Shown here: one piece after another, positions 1 to 5,457 of the stretch | How positions within the stretch are numbered: the stretch's first letter is position 1 | How the letters are laid out: each line of letters opens with the position of its first letter | Assembly (NCBI GenBank): GCA_021775275.1 | Contig: JAJFIE010000323.1 | Span: 1 to 5,457 of the forward strand | DNA: 5,457 bases | Source of the DNA: Rhodospirillales bacterium | GTDB lineage: Bacteria > Pseudomonadota > Alphaproteobacteria > Rhodospirillales > Casp-alpha2 | Direction of reading: 5' to 3' | Made by a program: the position numbers and the translations under genes | The notes under the pieces: generated by a model | What the model saw: the letters and a program-made list of their open reading frames with translations, nothing else | Databases searched by the model: none | Told to the model about the DNA's origin: nothing

Positions 1-49
1 ACCCCACATTTGGCCACTCCCGGTGGACCCGGAGCGCTGAAAAAAAACT

Positions 50-502
50 TCATCCACTCGCTCCCCCACCCACCGCGTGGCCGACCCCGTCCCATGCGAT
101 CTGAGCGCGGCACACCGGAAACCTTGGAGATGGTGAGGGGCCCCCCGCATCCGCTGCGCGGCGGGCGATCTCGGGTGACGTTTCGCCGTCCGACGGTCTG
201 GCGAAATCATGAGGAACTCCAACCGCCAGAACGTGCCAGGTCTCGCCGACCTTGGTCTTGCCCTGATGCAACTCGGTTGCGATCAGCGTGGTAAAGGTCT
301 CGTCACGCAAATGCCGGGTATCGGATATGGGATAGCCGAAATACTCCATGAAATGTTCGCTCAGGGAAAGAAAGTCATAACCTTCTTCCTTGTACATGCG
401 GCAAACTTCTTCCGGCGAATGCTTGCCGTCGGAATTGGTGGAATGAGTGTGCAGATTGCCACGATAAAACCGGCCTGAACGACCGAATGGTAGGTTTTCC
501 AT
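50..502 (-). pseudogene. PHP-domain metal-dependent phosphoesterase, N-terminal part, frame lost
   Basis: PHP-domain proteins are metal-dependent phosphoesterases that bind up to three metals through conserved His and Asp/Glu residues. Counting from the ATG at 502, this one shows the HxH motif (H18, H20 in GNLHTHS), D25, H50 in SLSEHF, E77 in ATELH and H90 in WHVLAVGV, all typical of the family's first half. From about residue 120 (position ~141) the translation turns into unrelated Gly/Pro/Ser-rich sequence and stops at 50. The expected later motifs, an AHP-like His and a terminal DxH, are absent. The break falls in GGGGCCCCCC (137-146). I chose the ATG at 502 over the TTG and ATG at 562 and 559 because it has GGGAG 11 bases upstream and sits just before the domain. 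The substrate is unknown. It could be a true pseudogene, a frameshifted assembly end, or a gene continuing beyond the window. The family call is firm; the broken status is uncertain. Confidence 0.75.
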
Positions 503-567
503 GTAATGTCTAACTCCCAGAACGGTCACCTTTTGAGGCAGACCGCAAACCCGAATCATCAACTGGA

Positions 568-617
568 GTATGCATACCCGATGTTAGAACCACTACAAAA
601 CTAAATTTGTATGATAC
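568..617. promoter_or_regulatory. Two GTAT/ATAC palindromes upstream of the PHP gene
   Basis: GTATGCATAC at 568-577 is a perfect 10-base palindrome, and GTATGATAC at 609-617 is a 9-base palindrome with the same GTAT...ATAC arms. Their centres lie about 40 bases apart, close to four helical turns. They sit in the AT-rich 125-base spacer between the dioxygenase stop (628) and the PHP start (502). That spacing and arm identity would suit a dimeric repressor binding two operators, but this is inference and short AT-rich palindromes arise by chance. I see no convincing promoter or intrinsic terminator in this spacer. Confidence 0.3.
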
Positions 618-627
618 GTGAAGAAAA

Positions 628-1467
628 TTAGTCGAAGGCGTATGCCGCCATGCTCAATGTACCGCCTGTCCAGCTACGGTGCAGGACGCGACCGGTCGTT
701 TCGCCGGTTTCATCGTCAACCGCCGCCCCCATAACAACCCCCAATGGCAACAAATGCTCATCACGGGGATGGGCCATGACGGCATCCGGTTGTTGTTGCC
801 GGTATCCGCCGAGAGCTTCTACATCACCCCGTTCCACGATATCCGCGAGCCAGTCATCGAAGCGCTGCGCCCAGTCTGGTAGTGACGTGGCTGGTGGTGA
901 CGTGAGCGACGGTGTCGTATCCGTTCGTGAGAAGTATCGCAGATTGTGAACGGCGCCACCGCTGGCGATGATCAGGACGCCCTGATCCCGCAGCGGCGCC
1001 AGGGCTCTGCCGACATTAATATGGTGCTGCATGCCCCGCTCCGGCTGGATAGAAAGCTGCGCCACAGGAATATCCGCATCCGGATACATCAGCATCAGCG
1101 GAATCCATGCCCCATGATCCAGCCCCCAGTCCATGACCGCCGTCGCCTCAAACCCGCTTGCCTGCAATAAACCAGCCGCCTCATGCGCCATGACGGGCGC
1201 CCCTGGCGCCGGATACTGCAATGCATATAATTCCTCAGGAAACCCATAATAATCATGGATGGTTTCCGGCTGCTCCAGCGCCACCGTTTGCGGCGTTCCG
1301 GTGTCCCAATGGGCGGATACGCACAGGATGGCTTCAGGCCGGGGCAGCTCCCGCCCCGTGAGTTCCTGGCCCAGGGATTCCAGAAACATGCGGGCGGGTC
1401 CGTCTTCCAGAATAAAATCGGGAGGTCCGTGGGAAACAAACAGGCTGGGCAGGCGATCTGAATTCAT
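628..1467 (-). CDS. DODA/LigB-type extradiol aromatic ring-opening dioxygenase
   Basis: This 279-residue protein belongs to the class III extradiol dioxygenases, specifically the small YgiD/4,5-DOPA-dioxygenase branch. These are cytoplasmic enzymes with a non-haem metal that open catechol-type rings. The fold signature is complete: SLFVSHGPP near the N-terminus (H13), VSAHWDT (H53), IHDYYGFP (71-77), GLDHGAWIPL (H118), SGGAVHNL (H174), and the C-terminal HRSWTGGTLSMAAYAF. By family analogy H13, H53 and H174 are likely metal ligands and H118 a likely catalytic or substrate residue. The length is close to the family norm of about 260. The ATG at 1467 gives the usual short lead into the first motif, but the purine run AGGGGA touches the start codon and leaves no normal Shine-Dalgarno spacing. 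No ring-hydroxylation or catechol pathway genes lie nearby, so the substrate cannot be told. The family call is strong; the specific reaction is open. Confidence 0.9.
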   Translation of the reverse strand: MNSDRLPSLFVSHGPPDFILEDGPARMFLESLGQELTGRELPRPEAILCVSAHWDTGTPQTVALEQPETIHDYYGFPEELYALQYPAPGAPVMAHEAAGLLQASGFEATAVMDWGLDHGAWIPLMLMYPDADIPVAQLSIQPERGMQHHINVGRALAPLRDQGVLIIASGGAVHNLRYFSRTDTTPSLTSPPATSLPDWAQRFDDWLADIVERGDVEALGGYRQQQPDAVMAHPRDEHLLPLGVVMGAAVDDETGETTGRVLHRSWTGGTLSMAAYAFD

Positions 1468-1473
1468 TCCCCT

Positions 1474-1501
1474 AGTGTTGCCTGTGCCATGCGGAAGTCA
1501 A
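1474..1501 (-). promoter_or_regulatory. Candidate promoter of the dioxygenase gene
   Basis: On the minus strand TTGACT (1501-1496, five of six matches to the -35 consensus) is followed after 16 bases by AACACT (1479-1474, a poor -10). Transcription from it would start at or next to the A of the ATG at 1467. It lies directly after the terminator of the upstream binding-protein gene, where an independent promoter would be expected. The weak -10 keeps confidence low. Confidence 0.3.
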
Positions 1502-1510
1502 CCGCCCAAG

Positions 1511-1544
1511 AAAAAACGCCCCGACACATTTCCGTGACGGGGCG
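1511..1544 (-). terminator. Intrinsic terminator of the solute-binding protein gene
   Basis: Read on the minus strand, CGCCCCG (1544-1538) pairs perfectly with CGGGGCG (1523-1517). The 14-base loop can form three further inner pairs (CAC/GTG) beyond one mismatch. The stem is followed at once by six T residues (1516-1511). It starts 37 bases after the stop of the solute-binding protein gene (1582) and separates that gene from the dioxygenase gene downstream. This is a textbook Rho-independent terminator. Confidence 0.9.
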
Positions 1545-1581
1545 CTCCTGCGTAACAAACAGTTCGATTGGATACCGGCGA

Positions 1582-2721
1582 TCAGAGACCGGCCTTGATC
1601 TCTTCGAACATGGACTGAAGTTTGGCGTTAATATCATCAGGAACATCCTGGAAGAACACGCCGCTATCCATCATCGCCTTGGGATTGGAAAGGTTGACCT
1701 CCTCGAGAATGGCCTTGTCTGCCATTTCAAAGGATTTCACATTGGAGTGGCCATAGCCCCATTCCTCATAGACATACTTCCCAACCTCGGGTGACTGCAT
1801 TTCATTGACCATATCATAGAGCGCTGTTTCATCGCCCGCGCCATAGTCAGAATTGAACTTGGTCAATCCACAAACCCAGAACAGGATACCTTCCTTCGGG
1901 TTCATGTATTCGACCGGCAATCCCTGACGTTTCAGACGCACCGGCGCCTCGTTCCATGAATAGGCGGCAACAACCTCACCTGACGCAAGCGCCTGTTCGG
2001 CTGTTGTCTGGTCATCCCAGTAGAAACGTATCAGCGGCTGCTGTTCCGTCAACTTGACTCGAACCGCAGCGATCTGATCGTCATTTAAACTGAAAAGGCT
2101 GTCACGAGGCATGCCAAGCACCAAAGCTGCGATCACAGAAGCCGCGACCGGGGCATTATACTGTGCAAGCCGACCGGAATACTTGGGATCGAACATAATT
2201 TTCCAGCTATGGTTGCCGACATATTCAGGCGCCAGATCGGTACGGAACGCGACCGACGAGTTACCCCAGTCAAACGGCGCAAACAGCACATTGCCGTCTG
2301 AGTCGTACTGACCGGACATGTCTGAAAGTTCAGGCCACATGCTATCCCAATGCTCCAGGCGGGACTTGTCCAGTCCTTCCGTCACACCGGCGCGAACCCA
2401 GCGCGGGAACGAGTCGGAACACGGATGACCAATCGTCGGCTTGAAACCGGACCGGACTTTGGCCAGACCTTCGTCTTCGCTGGCAAAGAATGAAAAGTCG
2501 GGCAGTTCACCGTATTTTTCCTGATATTTCTGGAAGAACGCCGGATCATCATAACCACCCCATGTGAAGTAGTTGATTTTGGCGGCGGCCTGGGCCTTCT
2601 TTGACATCAATGGCACCATGGTGGTCGTCAGACCAACCGCAGCGAGAGACATCGTAAACTCCCGACGGGTCATGTCACCGTTGACAATTTTGTTCTTGAA
2701 ATCTTTTGCGTTAATTTTCAT
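1582..2721 (-). CDS. Tat-exported ABC transporter solute-binding protein, PotD (spermidine/putrescine) type
   Basis: This 379-residue periplasmic protein should capture a small solute and pass it to an ABC importer. The N-terminus has a twin-arginine signal: TRREFTM at 18-24, a hydrophobic stretch at 25-39 and a likely signal-peptidase site at AQA|A (45/46). The mature protein begins KINYFTWGGYDDP and shows the group 1 extracellular-binding layout, with PFDWGNSSVAFRTD (149-162), a hinge region near 180-205, SGEVVAAYSWNEAP (248-261) and KYVYEEWGYGHSN (315-327). This most resembles polyamine-binding proteins, but ligand identity is inferred only. The ATG at 2721 is chosen because GGGGAG lies four bases upstream and the Tat signal starts there; a longer frame to 2796 would add 25 residues ahead of the signal. 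No permease or ATPase gene lies in the window. Terminators on both sides suggest it is transcribed alone. Confidence 0.88.
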   Translation of the reverse strand: MKINAKDFKNKIVNGDMTRREFTMSLAAVGLTTTMVPLMSKKAQAAAKINYFTWGGYDDPAFFQKYQEKYGELPDFSFFASEDEGLAKVRSGFKPTIGHPCSDSFPRWVRAGVTEGLDKSRLEHWDSMWPELSDMSGQYDSDGNVLFAPFDWGNSSVAFRTDLAPEYVGNHSWKIMFDPKYSGRLAQYNAPVAASVIAALVLGMPRDSLFSLNDDQIAAVRVKLTEQQPLIRFYWDDQTTAEQALASGEVVAAYSWNEAPVRLKRQGLPVEYMNPKEGILFWVCGLTKFNSDYGAGDETALYDMVNEMQSPEVGKYVYEEWGYGHSNVKSFEMADKAILEEVNLSNPKAMMDSGVFFQDVPDDINAKLQSMFEEIKAGL

Positions 2722-2725
2722 GGGT

Positions 2726-2731
2726 CTCCCC
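2726..2731 (-). promoter_or_regulatory. Ribosome binding site that fixes the binding-protein start
   Basis: GGGGAG on the minus strand lies four bases before the ATG at 2721. The more distal in-frame start at 2796 has no comparable site, so this decides in favour of the shorter 379-residue protein. Confidence 0.65.
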
Positions 2732-2768
2732 GTTTCATTTTGTTTATATGGAACGGTACCGACCCAAC

Positions 2769-2888
2769 GGAAGGCACCTTCCTCGATCAAGAGCATCCTA
2801 ACCCGGTTTTCACACCGGACTCCATAGCCTCAACAGGCTATACGGAAAAAAAGTTGGAATGGCGATTTAGCCCGTTTTGACGCGTCAA
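2769..2888. promoter_or_regulatory. Cluster of short inverted repeats upstream of the binding-protein gene
   Basis: The spacer between rpsD and the binding-protein gene holds four inverted repeats. They are GGAAGG-CA-CCTTCC (2769-2782), CCGGT/ACCGG with a six-base loop (2803-2818), a perfect seven-base stem ATAGCCT/AGGCTAT with loop CAAC (2824-2841), and the perfect 12-base palindrome TTGACGCGTCAA (2877-2888). None is followed by a T-tract in the right direction, so they are not terminators. They may be operators or leader structures that tune expression of the transporter component. A promoter is not clear; TATAAA ends about 22 bases before the start codon but lacks a good -35. Confidence 0.35.
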
Positions 2889-2912
2889 CCACCAAACCCG
2901 CCTGCACAAACG

Positions 2913-2938
2913 AAAATGCCCGCCGTTTCCGGCGGGCA
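2913..2938 (-). terminator. Intrinsic terminator of rpsD
   Basis: On the minus strand TGCCCGCCG (2938-2930) pairs with its complement at 2925-2917, a nine-base GC-rich stem closed by a GAAA tetraloop. TTTT (2916-2913) and a further T-rich stretch follow. It begins 28 bases after the rpsD stop. The plus-strand reading has no T-tract after the stem, so it acts for the minus-strand transcript only. Confidence 0.85.
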
Positions 2939-2966
2939 CTGACGCAAAACAAGGCCGTCAGACAGA

Positions 2967-3584
2967 CTAGCGGGAGTAATACTCGACCACCAGATTGGGC
3001 TCCATCTGAACCGGATAAGGTACGTCGGCCAGTTTCGGCACAGTGCCGAAGGTTCCCTGCATTTTCTTGTAATCCACGGTCATGTATTCCGGCACATCGC
3101 GTTCCGGTGATTCCATGGCTTCCAGAACAATGGGGATCAGGCGGGATTTTTCACGAACCTGGACCACGTCGCCTTCGCGAACACGGTAGGACGGGATGTT
3201 GACCCGTTTACCGTTCACCATGACATGGCCATGGTTGATGAACTGACGCGACGAAAACACGGTGGGCACGAATTTCAGACGGTACACCACAGCGTCGAGG
3301 CGGGTTTCAAGAATACCGATCAGGTTCTCCGACGTATCACCTTTGTGCCGCGAGGCCTCAGCGTAATACTTGCGGAACTGTTTTTCGGAAATATTGCCGT
3401 AGTAGCCCTTCAATTTCTGCTTGGCGCTCAACTGCAGGCCATAATCAGAAGGCTTCTTCGCGCGCCGCTGACCATGTTGGCCGGGGCCGTATTCACGAAC
3501 ATTGACGGGGCTTTTGGCGCGTCCCCAGAGGTTAACGCCGAGACGACGGTTAATCTTGTACTTGGATGCAATCCGCTTGCTCAT
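2967..3584 (-). CDS. rpsD: 30S ribosomal protein S4
   Basis: S4 is a primary 16S rRNA binding protein that nucleates small-subunit assembly and helps maintain decoding accuracy. The 205-residue product is full length. Its N-terminal domain begins [16 protein letters not shown] and carries [17 protein letters not shown] (25-41) and [12 protein letters not shown] (53-64). The S4 RNA-binding domain spans about 94-157 ([10 protein letters not shown] through [20 protein letters not shown]). The end is VVEYYSR. It contains no cysteine, so it is the zinc-free form. The ATG at 3584 has AAGGA 11 bases upstream, a slightly long spacing. Standing apart from the large ribosomal protein operons is the usual alphaproteobacterial arrangement. 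It has its own promoter-like signal and terminator. In enterobacteria S4 represses its own operon translationally; whether it does so here cannot be told. Confidence 0.98.
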   Translation of the reverse strand: MSKRIASKYKINRRLGVNLWGRAKSPVNVREYGPGQHGQRRAKKPSDYGLQLSAKQKLKGYYGNISEKQFRKYYAEASRHKGDTSENLIGILETRLDAVVYRLKFVPTVFSSRQFINHGHVMVNGKRVNIPSYRVREGDVVQVREKSRLIPIVLEAMESPERDVPEYMTVDYKKMQGTFGTVPKLADVPYPVQMEPNLVVEYYSR

Positions 3585-3730
3585 GGCTCGCTAGATCCTT
3601 TTCACTCGTTGGTCCGGTTGTTATTGCGGCCGCATTATGGCTCTTCGTGTCCCGATTAGGCGGTTCCGGCGGAAGCCGGGCCGGGAAATCGTGCGAAAAA
3701 TACGTTCGATTTCCACATTCTCGGGAATGG
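3585..3730 (-). promoter_or_regulatory. Probable long 5' leader of rpsD
   Basis: If transcription starts just after the TATACT element, about 146 untranslated bases precede rpsD. This stretch includes a five-base GC stem, CCGGC/GCCGG with a four-base loop, at 3666-3679. I see no credible gene in it. A long leader would suit S4 feedback control at the mRNA level, but no known S4 binding structure was recognised. Confidence 0.35.
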
Positions 3731-3736
3731 CGGCGG

Positions 3737-3764
3737 AGTATAGCCACGCGAATGGTCCCGTCAA
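3737..3764 (-). promoter_or_regulatory. rpsD: Sigma70-type promoter for rpsD
   Basis: On the minus strand TTGACG (3764-3759) and TATACT (3742-3737) are separated by 16 bases. Each hexamer matches the housekeeping consensus at five of six positions. The pair lies between the HNH gene stop (3827) and rpsD, oriented toward rpsD, and predicts a start near 3730. It is the strongest promoter-like signal in the window, as expected for a ribosomal protein gene. Confidence 0.7.
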
Positions 3765-3826
3765 GCGTTGTGACAGGCTTTCTTGCTGAGGTTTTCGGCA
3801 GGTTTCCGAGGCATTTGCAGTGTCGA

Positions 3827-4393
3827 CTACGAGCAATCCAGTTCGGCATCCCAATAGAGGAAATCGCGCCAGCTTTCATGCAGGAAATTTGGCGGAAAAC
3901 CCCGACCGTTTTCCTGCAGATCGTAGTTGCTGGGCTGTTGCGGTTTTCGGAACGGTCGTACACCGGCCTCGCCGGGCATGCGGTGGCCTTTCCGAAGGTT
4001 ACAGGGGGCACAGGCCGCCACCACGTTTCCCCACACCGTTCGCCCGCCGCGGGCGCGCGGAATCACATGATCGAAGGTCAGATTTTCCGCCGCCAGCCGC
4101 GAGCCACAATACTGGCAGGCGAAACTGTCGCGCAGGAACACGTTAAACCGCGTAAACGCCGGTCGGCGTGACATGGGTACGTATTCTTTCAGCGCGATAA
4201 CGCTGGGAATCTTCATCTCCATCGAGGGCGAATGCACCGCACGCTCGTATTCTGAAACCACATTGACACGGGCCATGAATACCGCCTTGATGGTGTCCTG
4301 CCAGGACCAGAGAGACAGAGGAAAGTAACTGAGCGGACGAAAGTCCGCGTTCAGCACCAGCGCCGGACAGCTTTCTGCCGACGCCGCGTTCAT
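3827..4393 (-). CDS. HNH endonuclease family protein
   Basis: This 188-residue protein carries a zinc-stabilised HNH (beta-beta-alpha-metal) nuclease module in its C-terminal half. CQYC (C93, C96) and CAPC (C128, C131) form the likely zinc site. LTFDHVIPRARGG supplies D108 and H109, WGNVV supplies N123, and CNLRKG supplies N132 at the last position of the motif. The N-terminal half (ALVLNADFRPLSYFPLSLWS, then W31 through the EYERAVHSPS segment) resembles the conserved lead-in of a widespread bacterial HNH family related to McrA-type proteins. The ATG at 4393 is supported by GGAAGG six bases upstream. It reads toward rpsD with a 242-base gap and is divergent from gluQ; from memory, HNH and GluQ-RS genes neighbour each other in other alphaproteobacteria. 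No methyltransferase or phage gene accompanies it, so a classical restriction system or homing element is not indicated. The cellular role is unknown. Confidence 0.9.
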   Translation of the reverse strand: MNAASAESCPALVLNADFRPLSYFPLSLWSWQDTIKAVFMARVNVVSEYERAVHSPSMEMKIPSVIALKEYVPMSRRPAFTRFNVFLRDSFACQYCGSRLAAENLTFDHVIPRARGGRTVWGNVVAACAPCNLRKGHRMPGEAGVRPFRKPQQPSNYDLQENGRGFPPNFLHESWRDFLYWDAELDCS

Positions 4394-4493
4394 GGCTGAC
4401 CTTCCCCAATATCCGTCATCTGCCCAAGCTCCCGTTCAGGGTCTGAAAATTAGTCGCTCAGGGACCATACAACATCTGGTGCGCATTTGCCAA

Positions 4494-4528
4494 ACTTCCA
4501 CAGTATGAAGATTTCGTGATATGGAAGT
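4494..4528 (+). promoter_or_regulatory. Hairpin in the divergent spacer ahead of gluQ
   Basis: ACTTCCA (4494-4500) pairs perfectly with TGGAAGT (4522-4528). Inside, TATGAA (4504-4509) can pair with TTCGTG (4513-4518) using G-U pairs around a three-base loop, leaving a small internal loop. It lies about 35 bases before the small ORF and 125 before gluQ. No T-tract follows, so it is not an intrinsic terminator. It could be an operator or RNA leader element. The spacer 4394-4653 shows no clear promoter on either strand. Confidence 0.35.
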
Positions 4529-4563
4529 AGCAATAGAACTGACGAAATTCAGGGAGACGGGAA

Positions 4564-4644
4564 ATGAAGATCGATGGAGGGTGTCACTCTGCCCGTGACT
4601 GGGCAAAGGATATCTCAGATCTGAAACCCGTTGCTTCACAGTAG
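4564..4644 (+). CDS. Small ORF (26 residues) immediately before gluQ, possible leader peptide
   Basis: ATG at 4564 follows GGGAG with seven-base spacing, a better ribosome site than that of gluQ itself. It encodes 26 residues beginning MKIDGGCHSARDW and ends at a TAG (4642-4644). The stop lies nine bases before the gluQ ATG and in the same frame, so the two could be translationally coupled. I recognise no homolog, transmembrane segment or run of one amino acid that would mark a classical attenuator peptide. It may be a real leader peptide, a device for loading ribosomes onto gluQ, or chance. Coding status is unproven. Confidence 0.35.
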   Translation: MKIDGGCHSARDWAKDISDLKPVASQ

Positions 4645-4653
4645 ATTCCGGTG

Positions 4654-5457
4654 ATGAGTACACTTACCCGCTTCGCCCCCAGCCCGACCGGCTATCTGCA
4701 TTTGGGCCATGCCTATTCGGCCCTGTTTGCGGCCCGGCATGGTGAGCGTTTCCTGCTGCGTATTGAAGATATCGACGCGGGCCGTTGCCGTCCTGAATTC
4801 GAAGCGGCCATTCTTGAAGACCTCGAATGGCTGGGCCTGACATGGCAACAACCCGTTCGGCGGCAATCGGAACATATGGCTGACTATGCCGCCGCCCTCG
4901 ACGTGCTGAATGGTCTGGGTTTGCTGTATCCCTGTTTCTGCACGCGCTCGGACATCCGCCGGGAAATTGAGGCCGCAGGATACGCCCCCCATGACACACC
5001 GAGCGGGCCTGACGGGCCGCTCTATCCCGGCCTGTGTCGAAACCTTGATCCGTCTGAGCGCGCTGACCGCATAGCCGCTGGTGAAGCCTATGCGCTACGC
5101 CTGAATATAGTGGAGGCAACGACGCATTCCGGCCCTCTGAACTGGCAAGATCACGGCATGGGTGAACAGCTTGCCCGACCGGAAATCTTCGGTGACGTGG
5201 TGCTGGCCCGCAAGGACACGCCAACCAGCTACCATCTGGCGGTTACGGTGGATGATCACCTGCAAGGCGTCACCCTGGTGACACGTGGTGAAGACCTGTT
5301 CAACGCCAGTCATGTCCACCGCCTGTTACAGGCCTTGCTCGGCTTCGAGACACCTGAGTATCATCATCATGCTCTGCTAAGTGGCGCGGACGGCAAACGC
5401 TTCGCCAAACGGGACAAAGCCGCCACCTTGCGTGATCTTCGGGTGAGTGGCGCGACC
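4654..5457 (+). CDS. gluQ: Glutamyl-Q tRNA(Asp) synthetase, C-terminal end cut by window
   Basis: GluQ-RS activates glutamate without tRNA and attaches it to the queuosine base at position 34 of tRNA-Asp, a wobble-base modification in the cytoplasm. It is a GluRS paralog lacking the anticodon-binding domain. The 268 visible residues show TRFAPSPTGYLHLGHAYSAL (5-24) with the HIGH-type HLGH at 16-19, LLRIEDID (34-41), the zinc site C94, C96, Y124 and C128 (YPCFC ... LYPGLC), the VVLARKD and SYHLAVTVDD segments (182-188, 192-201), TRGEDL (210-215), and a KMSKS-like GKRFAKRD (247-254). The family is about 290-300 residues, so only some 20-30 are missing at the right edge. The ATG at 4654 starts at the expected distance from the first motif; an in-frame GTG at 4651 is possible. 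Neither has a good Shine-Dalgarno site, so coupling to the preceding small ORF is plausible. Confidence 0.96.
   Translation, partial: MSTLTRFAPSPTGYLHLGHAYSALFAARHGERFLLRIEDIDAGRCRPEFEAAILEDLEWLGLTWQQPVRRQSEHMADYAAALDVLNGLGLLYPCFCTRSDIRREIEAAGYAPHDTPSGPDGPLYPGLCRNLDPSERADRIAAGEAYALRLNIVEATTHSGPLNWQDHGMGEQLARPEIFGDVVLARKDTPTSYHLAVTVDDHLQGVTLVTRGEDLFNASHVHRLLQALLGFETPEYHHHALLSGADGKRFAKRDKAATLRDLRVSGAT

Noticed and set aside
209..478. Plus-strand frame opposite the PHP gene
   Set aside because: It is antisense to the recognisable PHP motifs and its protein shows no domain features.
593..610. ACAAA/TTTGT inverted repeat as a terminator for the dioxygenase gene
   Set aside because: The stem is only five A/T-rich pairs and no T-tract of useful length follows it on the minus strand.
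2722..2796. N-terminal extension of the binding protein to a start at 2796
   Set aside because: It would place 25 non-signal residues before the Tat signal and has no ribosome site, while the ATG at 2721 has GGGGAG just upstream.
2824..2841. Hairpin as an intrinsic terminator
   Set aside because: On the plus strand the stem is followed by A residues, and on the minus strand the T-tract precedes rather than follows it.
3761..3827. Terminator after the HNH gene
   Set aside because: Only a four-base TCGG/CCGA pairing without a T-tract was found, which is too weak to call.
3621..3854. Minus-strand 77-codon frame between the HNH gene and rpsD
   Set aside because: It overlaps the end of the HNH gene and the rpsD promoter, shows no family motif, and ends inside the rpsD leader.
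3566..4171. Long plus-strand open frame across the rpsD leader and HNH gene
   Set aside because: It is antisense to the HNH gene with its clear domain motifs, its translation resembles no family I know, and it looks like a shadow frame of GC-rich coding DNA.
4664..5224. Minus-strand 186-codon frame opposite gluQ
   Set aside because: It mirrors the gluQ coding sequence, is rich in Arg, Pro and Gly as shadow frames are, and has no recognisable motif.

Overview
The window reads as ordinary chromosomal DNA of a moderately GC-rich alphaproteobacterium. The best taxonomic clues are the cysteine-free, 205-residue ribosomal protein S4 encoded alone rather than in a large ribosomal operon, and the alphaproteobacterial flavour of the GluQ-RS and of the HNH protein beside it. 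The placement is by eye from protein sequence. I cannot name a genus.

Layout from left to right. Positions 1-502 (minus strand) hold the N-terminal part of a PHP-domain metal-dependent phosphoesterase. Its reading frame is lost near position 141, inside G/C homopolymers, so the gene is either broken or damaged by sequence errors at the window edge. Positions 628-1467 (minus) encode a LigB/DODA-type extradiol dioxygenase. Positions 1582-2721 (minus) encode a Tat-exported, PotD-like solute-binding protein, closed by a clear intrinsic terminator. A 245-base spacer follows (2722-2966), with several short palindromes and the rpsD terminator. Positions 2967-3584 (minus) are rpsD, with a near-consensus promoter about 150 bases upstream of its start. 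Positions 3827-4393 (minus) encode an HNH endonuclease-like protein. The strand switches in the 260-base spacer 4394-4653, which carries a hairpin and a 26-codon small ORF. gluQ starts at 4654 (plus) and runs off the right edge, lacking only a short C-terminal piece.

The genes do not form one pathway. Two (rpsD, gluQ) serve translation. The binding protein, dioxygenase and PHP protein look like separately transcribed accessory or metabolic genes: two good minus-strand terminators isolate the binding-protein and rpsD units. No mobile element, CRISPR array, tRNA, rRNA or recognisable novel defence system was seen. The points most worth a second look are non-coding or small: the amber-separated small ORF in frame with gluQ, paired GTAT/ATAC palindromes before the PHP gene, a possible leaderless start for the dioxygenase gene, and the palindromes ahead of the binding-protein gene.
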